A program made the position numbers and the translations under genes. Shown here piece by piece: positions 50,798-59,608 of a stretch of 64,000 bases of DNA (position 1 is the stretch's first letter; every line of letters begins with the position of its first letter). The stretch is from the NCBI GenBank assembly GCA_947073545.1, contig CAMTMP010000020.1, forward strand, positions 1-64,000, read 5' to 3'. This DNA comes from an uncultured bacterium (lineage in GTDB: Bacteria; Bacillota; Clostridia; Lachnospirales; Lachnospiraceae). The notes beneath the pieces were generated by a model, which was given only the letters and a program-made list of their open reading frames with translations, made no database searches and was not told the DNA's origin.

Positions 50798-50948
50798 GTG
50801 TTACATTAATCCTTTGCTCAGTGCATATCGTGTCTGTTCCGTTTTTCCCTTCCGGTTGCATTTTGATGGTATCTATGTTACAGTGAAACTGGTTATATTA
50901 AAACAATCAAAATCAAATGTTTATAAATGTCAAACGGGAGAGAGGCGG

Positions 50949-52346
50949 ATGCTGACTTATAATTTTGCAAAGGCGCAGGGGCCTTTGTACGAATACATAT
51001 ATCAATGCATAAAAGACGATATTATGGCGGGAAACCTGCGGCAGGGAGAAAAGCTGCCGTCCAAGCGGGCCTTTGCCAAAAACAACGGCATTAGTACCAT
51101 TACCATTCAGAATGCGTATGATCAGTTAATCAGCGAAGGCTATATTTATACCGTTCCTCAGAAGGGATATTATGTGGCGGAGCTTGAAGGCATGAAAAAG
51201 GTACGGAGAGAGGGCAGTGTTTCCCTGCATATCGACATGCCAAAGAAGAGACCGGACTGCGCAGCGGATTTGTCTGACAACAGAATGAATCCGGCGTTTT
51301 TTCCGTTTTCCATATGGGCGAAGGTTCTGCGGCATACCATCTCCGATAAAAGCGGCGAGCTGATGGAGGCGTCCCCGGCGGGAGGCATCGGAGAGCTGCG
51401 GGCGGCAATCGCGGAACATTTGAAATCCTTCCGGGGGATGCTGGTGGATCCGGATCAAATCGTGGTCGGCGCGGGAACGGAGTATCTGTATGGACTGATT
51501 GTGCAGCTTCTTGGAAACGAGAAGCAGTACTGTGTGGAAAATCCGGGTTATAGAAAGATTGTGCAGGTGTACAGTCAGTATCACATATCCTGCAAGTATG
51601 CGGATTTGGATGAAAAGGGAATGACCTTTGAGGAACTGCGCGCTACCGGAGCCGATATTGCCCATATCAGCCCGAATCATCATTTTCCCACGGGGATTAC
51701 CATGTCTGCCGGAAGGAGATATGAGATTTTGGCGTGGGCCAATGAGAGAGAGGGGCGTTATATCATTGAGGATGACTATGACAGTGAGTTCCGGTTAAAC
51801 GGTAAACCGATACCAACTTTGTTCAGTATGGATGCCTGTGAGAAGGTGATTTATATGAATACCTTTTCAAAATCCCTTACGCCTACGATCCGAATCAGTT
51901 ATATGGTTCTGCCGGTTCATCTGATCAACCGGTTTTACAGGGAGCTGTCCTTTTACGCCTGCACGGTTTCTAATTTTGAGCAGTATACGCTGGCTGCTTT
52001 TATCCGGCAGGGATACTTTGAAAAGCACATTAACCGGATGCGCCTGTACTACAGCAGACAGAGAAAAAAGATGATCGAGGCCATTAAAAAGAGTAAATTG
52101 AACGAAGTGTGCGAGATCATTGAAAATGATTCCGGACTGCATTTCTTGATTCGGATCAAAACCGATAAGGAGGATGGAGAAATTCTACATGCCTTAGAAG
52201 AGAAGGGGATCCGGGTGAAGGCACTGTCCGAATACTTTTTTACACCGAGCGACAAAAAGCACTGTTTTATCATCAATTACTCCAACATAGATATCGAAAA
52301 AGCGGAAAAAGCCTGCGACATCTTTTATGAGATGCTGATGAAATAA
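50949..52346 (+). CDS. MocR-type regulator: GntR HTH fused to PLP aminotransferase fold
   Basis: 465 aa from ATG 50949 (GAGAGAGGCGG upstream). Residues ~10-75 are a GntR winged helix (LPSKRAFAKNNGISTITIQNAYDQL). Residues ~115-460 have the fold-type I aminotransferase region with EDDYDSEFR and PLP-Lys308 in NTFSKSLTP. MocR proteins use PLP or an aminated ligand to control vitamin B6, GABA or amino-sugar genes. The divergent/convergent neighbour is a MATE pump; the GH1-ManA gene lies upstream. The target is unknown. Confidence 0.92.
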   Translation: MLTYNFAKAQGPLYEYIYQCIKDDIMAGNLRQGEKLPSKRAFAKNNGISTITIQNAYDQLISEGYIYTVPQKGYYVAELEGMKKVRREGSVSLHIDMPKKRPDCAADLSDNRMNPAFFPFSIWAKVLRHTISDKSGELMEASPAGGIGELRAAIAEHLKSFRGMLVDPDQIVVGAGTEYLYGLIVQLLGNEKQYCVENPGYRKIVQVYSQYHISCKYADLDEKGMTFEELRATGADIAHISPNHHFPTGITMSAGRRYEILAWANEREGRYIIEDDYDSEFRLNGKPIPTLFSMDACEKVIYMNTFSKSLTPTIRISYMVLPVHLINRFYRELSFYACTVSNFEQYTLAAFIRQGYFEKHINRMRLYYSRQRKKMIEAIKKSKLNEVCEIIENDSGLHFLIRIKTDKEDGEILHALEEKGIRVKALSEYFFTPSDKKHCFIINYSNIDIEKAEKACDIFYEMLMK

Positions 52347-52351
52347 AGAAC

Positions 52352-53713
52352 CTATTTTTCGAATCCGTGCACCCAGTCCGCCCTCAGAAAATAGATCAGA
52401 AATACGATGGAGCTTAAACTCCACGTCAGCGGATACGCCCAGAAGATCATTTTGATGACCGGAATGAAATGCAGGACGATGGTGATATAACTTACCCTGA
52501 CGATGCACCAGAAACAGAGCATGGTGAGCATGGGTACGGCAGCTTTTCCGGCGCCCCTTAGTATGCCCGCGATGCAGTGGGAGAAGGAGAGCAGGAAGTA
52601 GAAGAGCGTGACTGTCCTTGCGTGGGTCGTCCCATAAGCGATCACCTCCGGCGTGCGGTTGAAGGCGGAGATCAGGACCGGAATGGTAAAATAAATAAAG
52701 ACACCCACAAGCTCTGCCGTAACGACAGAGCATAGGATACCGAAGCGAGCTCCTTTTTTGGCGCGCTCATATTGTTTTGCGCCTAGATTCTGGCTGATAA
52801 AGGTGGTGAGCGCCATGGCAAAACAGGTGATGGGCAGGAATCCAAAGCCCTCGATCTTGGAGTAAGCGCCGCTTCCTGCTACCGCCATCTTGCCGAATTT
52901 GTTGATATTTGACTGTACCACTACATTGGCGAGGGCTATGATGGAATTTTGAAATCCAGCGGGCAGTCCGTTGGAGATCACCTCATGGAGTATGGGGAGA
53001 TCAAATCGGATGCTTTTTATGGATATGCGGTAGTCCTCCGGGCATTTTTGTGTAAGCCGCCAGAGACACAAAAACGCGCTGATAAACTGTGAAAGGATCG
53101 TTGCTAAGGCGGCCGCGCCGACACCGAAACCGAGAACGGCGATAAAAAGCAAGTCCAGCACAATGTTGATGGCGGACGACACGATCAGATAAATGAGCGG
53201 GTGGCGGCTGTCCCCCACAGATTGTAAAATGCCCACGAAGACATTGTACATGACAAAAGACAGGGAGCCGAGGAAATAGATGCGGAAATAGACCGTAGAT
53301 TCAGGCAGCACGTCGGCGGGCGTCCCCATCCATATAAGGATGCGGGAAGTCAAAATGGTGCCTGCAACAGTCAGAAAGATACCGGCAGCCAGTCCGAAAG
53401 CAACAGTCGTGTGGACGGCTTTCTGCACTTCTTTTATTTTCTGCGCGCCGTAATACCGGGCGATGACAACTCCTGCGCCCACAGCGATACCCTGAAAAAA
53501 ACCGACCATCAGAAAAATAAGGTTGCCCGATGAGCTGACGGCAGCGAGCGCATTGCTGCCAAGAAAGTTTCCGACAATAAGAGAGTCGGCTGTATTGTAT
53601 AACTGCTGAAACAGATTTCCCAGAAAAAGCGGGAATGCAAAGGCGATGAGCTGCTTCCAGATGCAGCCCTCCGTCAGCAGGGTTGTTTTTACCGTGGATT
53701 TCTCGTTATTCAT
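52352..53713 (-). CDS. MATE-family multidrug/metabolite efflux transporter
   Basis: 453 aa, twelve predicted membrane helices in two homologous halves; NLFQQLYNTADSLIVGNFLG near residue 32 is the typical first MATE motif. Na+- or H+-driven export of cationic drugs or metabolites. ATG 53713 with AACGGAGGAAAC is a far better start than 53755. Converges with the MocR gene; stops are 5 bases apart with no clear terminator. Confidence 0.9.
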   Translation of the reverse strand: MNNEKSTVKTTLLTEGCIWKQLIAFAFPLFLGNLFQQLYNTADSLIVGNFLGSNALAAVSSSGNLIFLMVGFFQGIAVGAGVVIARYYGAQKIKEVQKAVHTTVAFGLAAGIFLTVAGTILTSRILIWMGTPADVLPESTVYFRIYFLGSLSFVMYNVFVGILQSVGDSRHPLIYLIVSSAINIVLDLLFIAVLGFGVGAAALATILSQFISAFLCLWRLTQKCPEDYRISIKSIRFDLPILHEVISNGLPAGFQNSIIALANVVVQSNINKFGKMAVAGSGAYSKIEGFGFLPITCFAMALTTFISQNLGAKQYERAKKGARFGILCSVVTAELVGVFIYFTIPVLISAFNRTPEVIAYGTTHARTVTLFYFLLSFSHCIAGILRGAGKAAVPMLTMLCFWCIVRVSYITIVLHFIPVIKMIFWAYPLTWSLSSIVFLIYFLRADWVHGFEK

Positions 53714-53782
53714 GTTTCCTCCGTTGTGATGTGCTCCTGTTTTGGCATCGTCCAAAAATCAAATCATGCAGACGTTATTCCT

Positions 53783-53791
53783 ATTATAGCA
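53783..53791 (-). promoter_or_regulatory. Extended -10 promoter of the MATE gene
   Basis: On the minus strand TGC-TATAAT (53791-53783), a full consensus -10 with the TG extension; no good -35. Confidence 0.5.
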
Positions 53792-53840
53792 CAAAGTATC
53801 TGGTTTGGTGTTTTTACGAAAGAATTTGGGAACTTATCTT

Positions 53841-53870
53841 TTGCCATGTCATGGGAAGGTGTGATATGAT
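53841..53870 (+). promoter_or_regulatory. Promoter of the zinc-ribbon membrane protein
   Basis: TTGCCA, 18-base spacer, TATGAT with TG extension (TGATATGAT). Start near 53877; ribosome site AAAGGA before ATG 53905. Confidence 0.5.
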
Positions 53871-53904
53871 AAAGATGGCTATAGAGAGAAAGGAAAGGAT
53901 TATA

Positions 53905-54417
53905 ATGTCTGGATTGTTTGGAATCATATGGATCATAGTGGTGATATGCAGTTACGGTATCTATAAACAGCGGATGTGGAATTCGCCTGAGAATAACCAA
54001 AGAGGACAGATTCCGAATCAGCGGGATTTGGTGCAGACATTTCAGGGACAGAGACCAATGCAGGCCAAACCGATCATGCAGATGACGCGCGCAAAGCAGA
54101 TGCCGCAGGCAGAGGCGCAGAAGAGTCAGCCTGCAGAGAGGCAGAACAAGAACGAGCCGGAATCTACGCTTGCTTATCTGGAGGAAAAGGCGAGACAGGA
54201 CGCCATAGAACATGAGATGGGGAAACGTAAGGAGGCAAGACGGTTCTACGAAAGCTCCGGCGGACTTCGCCCCGCGGGACGGCTTTACGAGGGGGACAGC
54301 GTGCCGAATGGATGTAAATGTGTTTCCTGTGGTTACTGCGGCGCTCCAAATTTGATTTCTATGGGGACGGGGGAAAGGTTTAGCTGTTATTTCTGCAGGG
54401 AGCCGCTTGATACATAG
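53905..54417 (+). CDS. Membrane-anchored protein with C-terminal zinc ribbon
   Basis: 170 aa. An N-terminal membrane helix (LFGIIWIIVVICSYGIY), a long polar Gln/Pro/Glu-rich linker (about residues 25-110) that includes a charged helix, then a Cys cluster CKCVSCGYCGAPN and FSCYFCREPL that fits a zinc ribbon of the rubredoxin-like knuckle type. I do not recognise a named family. Possibly a membrane-tethered binding module. Own promoter and monocistronic. Confidence 0.7.
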   Translation: MSGLFGIIWIIVVICSYGIYKQRMWNSPENNQRGQIPNQRDLVQTFQGQRPMQAKPIMQMTRAKQMPQAEAQKSQPAERQNKNEPESTLAYLEEKARQDAIEHEMGKRKEARRFYESSGGLRPAGRLYEGDSVPNGCKCVSCGYCGAPNLISMGTGERFSCYFCREPLDT

Positions 54418-54484
54418 GGGGAGCTTTTATTATTATTAGAAACCGGTTGATATTGGGAAATAGCGGGAGTTAATGCTGGTATAA

Positions 54485-57301
54485 ATGATGAATAAAAGCG
54501 GGAATCGGAAAAAATATAAATACTTGCCGGGAATGCTGCTCTTTCTGTGTGCGATTATGTGCTGCCGCATGTCGGTTTTTGCAAGTCCACGCAAAGTAAA
54601 GGTGGCTTTTTTTCCGATGAATGGATTTCATACTTACTCGGAAAGAGACGGCTATGGCGGTATGGATGTGGCATACTTGGATGAGCTTCGCATTTATACC
54701 GGATGGGATATCGTATATGTGATGTGTAATAGCTGGAATGAGGCGCTTGAAATGCTGGAAGCCAAAGAAGTGGATCTGGTGGGCTCCGCGCAGTATTCCG
54801 AGGAGCGTGCGGAAATTTTTGAATTTGCTTCGCTGTCCAGCGGGTATACATATGGCTGTCTTTTTGTGGAGAACGACAGCAGGATGGATTTCGAGGATTT
54901 TGACGGGATGAAGGATATGACTTTTGGCGTAGTGGAAAGTTATGTCCGTAAGAGTGAATTTCTGGAATACCTTGACCGAAACGGAATAACCAAGCCCAGG
55001 CTTAAGGAGTTTGGAACGACACAGGAACTTCAGGCGGCTCTTAAGAGCGGAGAGATTGATGTGGCCGCCCATACCCTGACAGAGGTTGAGGAAGGGCAGT
55101 GCCTTGTCGGCAAGTTCGCCTATGCGCCCTATTATTATATGACATGGAAGGGCAATGAACAGCTTATTGCGGAACTGAATATAGGAATCGAAGAGCTTTA
55201 CATGGATAATCCGACACTGGAGCAGAAACTGTTTAGCGCTTATTATGAAAACCGGCGGGAAAATTTTGCGGCGGATGAACAGCGGTATATCGACAGAAAG
55301 GTGCCGGTCAGAATCGGTTTTTATAAAGATACGAAACCGCTCTCCTATATCAATGAGCAGGGAGAATTTGACGGCATTTATATCCGGATTCTGCAAGAGA
55401 TAGCCGAAAGAAGCGGGATCAACATGGAACTTTGTCCGCTGAATCGGGGGGACTACTGGAAAGAGCTTTTGGCGGCGGGAGAGATTGACTTTTATGTGGG
55501 TGCGAATAATATGCAGCTTGCGCGGGATGACAAGATCCGTTTGACAAGTTCTTTTATGCACTACAATTCCATTATAATATCAAAGAGCGATTATGTGCGC
55601 ATGAATCAGGAAATTTCGATGGCGCTTACGAATGGCCGTACTTATTGGGAAGAGGGCATGAAGCGAAGCGGCGTGAGCGGGACGGTTATTTATTGTGACA
55701 GCGCAAAGGATTGTCTGGAAACGGTGAGACGGGGAAACACGGACATGACCGTGCTCAACACCATAGAGTATAATTATCTGTCAAAAAATGAGCGGTTTTC
55801 CGATTTGATTGAGTGGGATAATTACCGTTACCAGTCGGGAAGTACGCTTGCGGCAGCCAAGGATGTGGATCCCATTCTCTTTAGCGTAATCAATAAGTCG
55901 CTGCGGCTGGTTTCGGAGGCGGAAAAAGAGGACATCATCAATCAGTATATGAATATTTCCTATACGGATTATAATTTGACGGATTATCTGTATATGAACA
56001 AGGACGCGCTTATGGTTGCGGGTACGGTGCTGATTCTATTCACGCTATTTGCCTTTGTGGTGTCCCATACGCGAAAGAAGGCGTATCAGATTCTTTCGCA
56101 GAAGAATGTGGAGCTGCAGACCGCCATTAGGGAGGCCGAAAAGGCAAATATGGCAAAGACGGAATTTTTGTCACACATGTCCCACGATATCCGCACACCG
56201 ATTAACGGCATTATGGGGATGCTCAACATCGCGGAGAAAAATCCGGATGATCCGGAAAGACAACAGGACTGCAGACAGAAGATCAAAACCTCGGCGGAGC
56301 ACCTGTTGTCTCTGATCAATGATGTGCTGGATATCAATAAGTTGGAAAGCGGCAATGTGGAAATAAGGAAAGAAACGTTTTCTCTGTCACAGCTCTTTGC
56401 AAACTGTGCCACGATCGTGGGTGGACAGGCTTTTACAAAAAGGATTGAGCTGAAAACCACGTTTGAGGAGGGGCAGTTTTCCCATACCGAGTTTATTGGC
56501 AGTCCGCTGCATATCAAACAGATTTTGATCAATATAGCGGGGAATGCCGTCAAATACAACAAGCCGGCGGGCAGTGTTCATATGAGCTGCAGGGAGCTTT
56601 CGGCGGAAGACGGAATTGCACGGATCTGTTTTACCGTTTCCGATACGGGCATCGGGATGAGCAAGGAATATCTGGAGCATATTTTCGAGCCTTTTACGCA
56701 GGAAGTGAGGAGCGTGAGCGCACGGACCACATATCAGGGAACGGGCCTTGGCATGACGATCACGAAGAAGCTGATTGACAATATGGGCGGAAGCATCGAG
56801 ATTGAGAGCGAGCAGGGGAAAGGCAGTGTGTTTAAGGTAGTACTGCCCTTGGAGATTGCAGTCCGGACGGCGGAAGAAAAAGAGAGTCCGAAGCAGGAGC
56901 AGATGCGGATTGTCGGAAAACGTGCGCTTCTTGTGGAAGATAATGAATTGAATCAGGAGATCGCACAGTTTATTTTAGAAGACTTTGGGATGCAGGTTAC
57001 CATTGCCGCCAACGGGCAGGAGGCGGTGCGGACTTTTGAAGAGGCGGAGTCCGGAACCTATCAGATCATTTTCATGGACGTGATGATGCCGGTGATGAAC
57101 GGGTACGAGGCGGCGAAAGCCATACGGGGTCTAGACAGGCCGGATGCCGCGCAGATTCCGATTATTACCATGACGGCTAACGTGTTCGCGGAGGATGTGC
57201 AGGCGGCGAAGGATGCGGGGATGAACGAGCACATTGCAAAACCGCTGGAGGCGGATGCGATTGCGCGGGTGCTGGCACAGTGGCTTGGCAGTGAGGAGTA
57301 G
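54485..57301 (+). CDS. BvgS/EvgS-like hybrid histidine kinase with two periplasmic-binding-type sensor domains
   Basis: 938 aa. Signal-anchor (about residues 12-35), two tandem solute-binding family 3 domains (~38-265 and ~270-500; KVKVAFFPMNGFHTYSE and PVRIGFYKDTKPLSYINEQ), one membrane helix near 512-532, a coiled linker, HisKA with MSHDIRTPINGIMG, HATPase with NIAGNAVKYNK and GTGLGM, and a receiver ALLVEDNELNQE with phospho-Asp in FMDVMMPVMNG. Senses an amino-acid-like ligand or cell-surface state outside. ATG 54485 (or 54488). The response regulator follows 7 bases after the stop. Confidence 0.93.
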   Translation: MMNKSGNRKKYKYLPGMLLFLCAIMCCRMSVFASPRKVKVAFFPMNGFHTYSERDGYGGMDVAYLDELRIYTGWDIVYVMCNSWNEALEMLEAKEVDLVGSAQYSEERAEIFEFASLSSGYTYGCLFVENDSRMDFEDFDGMKDMTFGVVESYVRKSEFLEYLDRNGITKPRLKEFGTTQELQAALKSGEIDVAAHTLTEVEEGQCLVGKFAYAPYYYMTWKGNEQLIAELNIGIEELYMDNPTLEQKLFSAYYENRRENFAADEQRYIDRKVPVRIGFYKDTKPLSYINEQGEFDGIYIRILQEIAERSGINMELCPLNRGDYWKELLAAGEIDFYVGANNMQLARDDKIRLTSSFMHYNSIIISKSDYVRMNQEISMALTNGRTYWEEGMKRSGVSGTVIYCDSAKDCLETVRRGNTDMTVLNTIEYNYLSKNERFSDLIEWDNYRYQSGSTLAAAKDVDPILFSVINKSLRLVSEAEKEDIINQYMNISYTDYNLTDYLYMNKDALMVAGTVLILFTLFAFVVSHTRKKAYQILSQKNVELQTAIREAEKANMAKTEFLSHMSHDIRTPINGIMGMLNIAEKNPDDPERQQDCRQKIKTSAEHLLSLINDVLDINKLESGNVEIRKETFSLSQLFANCATIVGGQAFTKRIELKTTFEEGQFSHTEFIGSPLHIKQILINIAGNAVKYNKPAGSVHMSCRELSAEDGIARICFTVSDTGIGMSKEYLEHIFEPFTQEVRSVSARTTYQGTGLGMTITKKLIDNMGGSIEIESEQGKGSVFKVVLPLEIAVRTAEEKESPKQEQMRIVGKRALLVEDNELNQEIAQFILEDFGMQVTIAANGQEAVRTFEEAESGTYQIIFMDVMMPVMNGYEAAKAIRGLDRPDAAQIPIITMTANVFAEDVQAAKDAGMNEHIAKPLEADAIARVLAQWLGSEE

Positions 57302-57308
57302 TCAGATC

Positions 57309-57959
57309 ATGAAACATATTTTAGTAGTGGAAGACGACGCTTCCATATCGGCAGCGCTCTTGTATGCTCTGGAAAAAGAAGGATATCGTACGACGCACTG
57401 CAGTAATTTGGCCAGAGCGATGCAGGAAACGGCGGTGTCTGATTTTGATCTTGCGCTTCTTGATATGCAGCTTCCCGATGGTTCCGGCAAAGAAATCGCT
57501 GTCCGGTTAAAATCTGATCAAATTCCGATCCTGTATGTAACCGTCGTGGATGACGAGGATGAAATTGTGAAATCATTAGATGAGGGTGCAGCCGATTACA
57601 TCTTAAAGCCGTTTCGCATAAGGGAACTGCTGGCGCGGATCAAAAAGGCGCTGCATGAGAACGGCGGGAGTGAAATCTTAAAGATCGGCAGGGCGGTAAT
57701 TGATGTCGGTGCGGGCAGGGTTCGTATCGAAGATCGAGAAATCAGTTTGACAGCGCTAGAGTACCGCCTTTTGCTTATTTTTGCGCAAAATCAATCCATT
57801 CTCTTAAGAAGGGAACAAATTCTGGAACGCATTTGGGACATAAGCGGCAATTTTGTTGAGGATAATACCCTGACCGTGTATGTCAAGAGACTGCGTGAAA
57901 AGTTGGGAGATGCGGTTCACATTACAACCGTCAGGGGGATCGGGTATCGTGTGGGTTAA
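57309..57959 (+). CDS. OmpR/PhoB-family response regulator
   Basis: 216 aa. Receiver with ILVVEDDASIS and phospho-Asp in LLDMQLPDGSG (about residue 51), Lys in YILKPFRI, and a winged-helix DNA-binding domain ending VYVKRLREKLGDAVHITTVRGIGYRV. The start ATG 57309 has GGAG ten bases upstream. It could take phosphate from the soluble kinase that overlaps its 3' end by 11 bases, and possibly from the hybrid kinase before it. Likely controls the ABC transporter downstream, as in bacitracin/peptide-sensing systems. Confidence 0.93.
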   Translation: MKHILVVEDDASISAALLYALEKEGYRTTHCSNLARAMQETAVSDFDLALLDMQLPDGSGKEIAVRLKSDQIPILYVTVVDDEDEIVKSLDEGAADYILKPFRIRELLARIKKALHENGGSEILKIGRAVIDVGAGRVRIEDREISLTALEYRLLLIFAQNQSILLRREQILERIWDISGNFVEDNTLTVYVKRLREKLGDAVHITTVRGIGYRVG

Positions 57960-58773
57960 CAAAAAAGAACTTTTATCACTTTCCGCGGGTATTCGTGCGG
58001 CGCTTGACGGACAGCCTTTTGATCCGCGCGATAACAGGGAAGGCGCATTCAGTATTTTGAAGAACGATATTTATACGTTAACGCATTCCGGGCGGGAACA
58101 GAGAAACGTTTTGGAAGAAGAGAAAGAGCGACTGGCAAAACATTTGTCGGATATCTCTCATCAGCTAAAGACACCGATTTCATCGATCCTTCTTATGACG
58201 GAGTTAATGAGCGACGCGCCTGAAAAGACGCAGCGGGATTTTCTTCTTAGCATAAAAAAGGAAATCCGTCATATGGAGTGGCTTGTTTCCGTGCTTCTAA
58301 AGATGGCTAAGCTGGATTCCTCCGTCGTGAACTTTCATGCGGAAGAAGTATCGGTAAGTCTTTTGCTGAAAGAGGCGCTTAAGTCTCTGGATATTATATT
58401 GGATATCAGGAGTCAGACCGTTCGTCTTTCGCATGATATGTCCTTATCCTGTGATAAAAAGTGGACTGTGGAGGCTATGATTAATCTTTTGAAAAATGCT
58501 TCGGAATGTTCCGGAAAAGACAGTGAAATTGTAATAGACAGCGGACAAAATCCGCTTTATGACTGGATATCTGTTACGGACGCAGGGGAAGGGCTTAACA
58601 TGGAGCAGATGGCCGGACTGTTTCGCAGGTTTGAAGGCTCGCAGAAGGAAAACGGCTACGGGATCGGGCTGCCTCTTGCGCTTTCCGTCATGCGCGCGCA
58701 AAACGGTGATATCGAGGTTTCGCCCGGCGGGAACGGAGTTGGCGCCACATTTTGTATGAAGTTTTACAAATAG
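57949..58773 (+). CDS. Histidine kinase lacking its membrane sensor part
   Basis: 274 aa from GTG 57949, overlapping the regulator gene by 11 bases with AGGGGG upstream. HisKA with phospho-His in DISHQLKTPISS (about residue 85), HATPase with NLLKNASEC, DAGEGL and GYGIGLPL. Relatives that accompany FtsX-type ABC transporters carry two membrane helices before a stretch equivalent to LSLSAGIRAALDG; here the protein begins at that stretch, so it is cytosolic. It may be a natural soluble form driven by its transporter or a truncated kinase. Confidence 0.85.
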   Translation: MWVNKKELLSLSAGIRAALDGQPFDPRDNREGAFSILKNDIYTLTHSGREQRNVLEEEKERLAKHLSDISHQLKTPISSILLMTELMSDAPEKTQRDFLLSIKKEIRHMEWLVSVLLKMAKLDSSVVNFHAEEVSVSLLLKEALKSLDIILDIRSQTVRLSHDMSLSCDKKWTVEAMINLLKNASECSGKDSEIVIDSGQNPLYDWISVTDAGEGLNMEQMAGLFRRFEGSQKENGYGIGLPLALSVMRAQNGDIEVSPGGNGVGATFCMKFYK

Positions 58774-58842
58774 TCACCGGGGAGTCACTTTTCTTATTTA
58801 AACTTGAGTTAAACAACATAGCAGATTTCTGCCGTTTATTTT

Positions 58843-58869
58843 GCAAAAGCCATATATGCGGGCTTTTGC
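58843..58869 (+). promoter_or_regulatory. Perfect hairpin upstream of the ABC ATPase
   Basis: GCAAAAGCC pairs with GGCTTTTGC around ATATATGCG. Lies just before a weak promoter (TTGAAA 58880-58885, 17 bases, GATAAG 58903-58908). The dyad is a candidate binding site of the response regulator. Confidence 0.45.
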
Positions 58870-58924
58870 AAGATTACAGTTGAAACGACGCATGTTGTTA
58901 AAGATAAGAAAAGGGGTGTCATAT

Positions 58925-59608
58925 ATGGAGATTTTGGAAGTAAAGGAGCTGACAAAGATATATGGAAAAGGCGGCAGTCAGGTGACGGCTTTGGATCATG
59001 TCAGCTTTCAGGTCAGGAAGGGAGAATTTGTCGCCATTGTGGGAGCGTCTGGATCGGGGAAATCAACGCTTATGAATTTGATTGGCGGTATAGACCGCCC
59101 CACATCGGGAGACGTTGTTGTCGATGGCAGGCATATCTTTGATATGGATGAGAGCGCCCTGGCAATTTTCAGACGCAGAAATATCGGTATTGTCTATCAA
59201 TTCTATAATCTGATTCCGAATTTAACCGTAGTCGAAAATATCATGCTTCCCTGTCTGTTAGACAATCGAAAACCCGATGCGAAGAAGCTGGCAGGGATAT
59301 TGGAAATGACCGGCTTGGCGGATCGCGCAGATCATCTTCCGGGGGAACTTTCCGGCGGTCAAAACCAGCGTGTTTCCGTGGGAAGGGCGCTCATCAATGC
59401 CCCGGCGTTTATTCTGGCGGATGAGCCGACAGGGAACCTTGACAGCAAGGCGGGCAGGAAAATCATGGAGCTTCTTACGGCGGCAAACCGCAAAGAAAAC
59501 CAGACCTTAATTTTGATTACCCACGACGAGAAGATCGCTTTGCTGGCGGACAGAATCCTTACCATCAGTGACGGGAAACTGATCAGAGACGAGGTGATGC
59601 GCGTATGA
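58925..59608 (+). CDS. FtsX-type (BceA/MacB-like) ABC transporter ATPase
   Basis: 227 aa from ATG 58925 with AAAAGGGGTG upstream. Walker A GASGSGKSTLMN near residue 39, Q-loop VYQFYNLIPN, signature LSGGQNQR near 144, Walker B FILADEPTGNLDSK, His ITHDEK. The set is typical of ATPases serving FtsX-like permeases in antimicrobial-peptide sensing or resistance. Its stop overlaps the permease start by four bases (ATGA). Confidence 0.93.
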   Translation: MEILEVKELTKIYGKGGSQVTALDHVSFQVRKGEFVAIVGASGSGKSTLMNLIGGIDRPTSGDVVVDGRHIFDMDESALAIFRRRNIGIVYQFYNLIPNLTVVENIMLPCLLDNRKPDAKKLAGILEMTGLADRADHLPGELSGGQNQRVSVGRALINAPAFILADEPTGNLDSKAGRKIMELLTAANRKENQTLILITHDEKIALLADRILTISDGKLIRDEVMRV

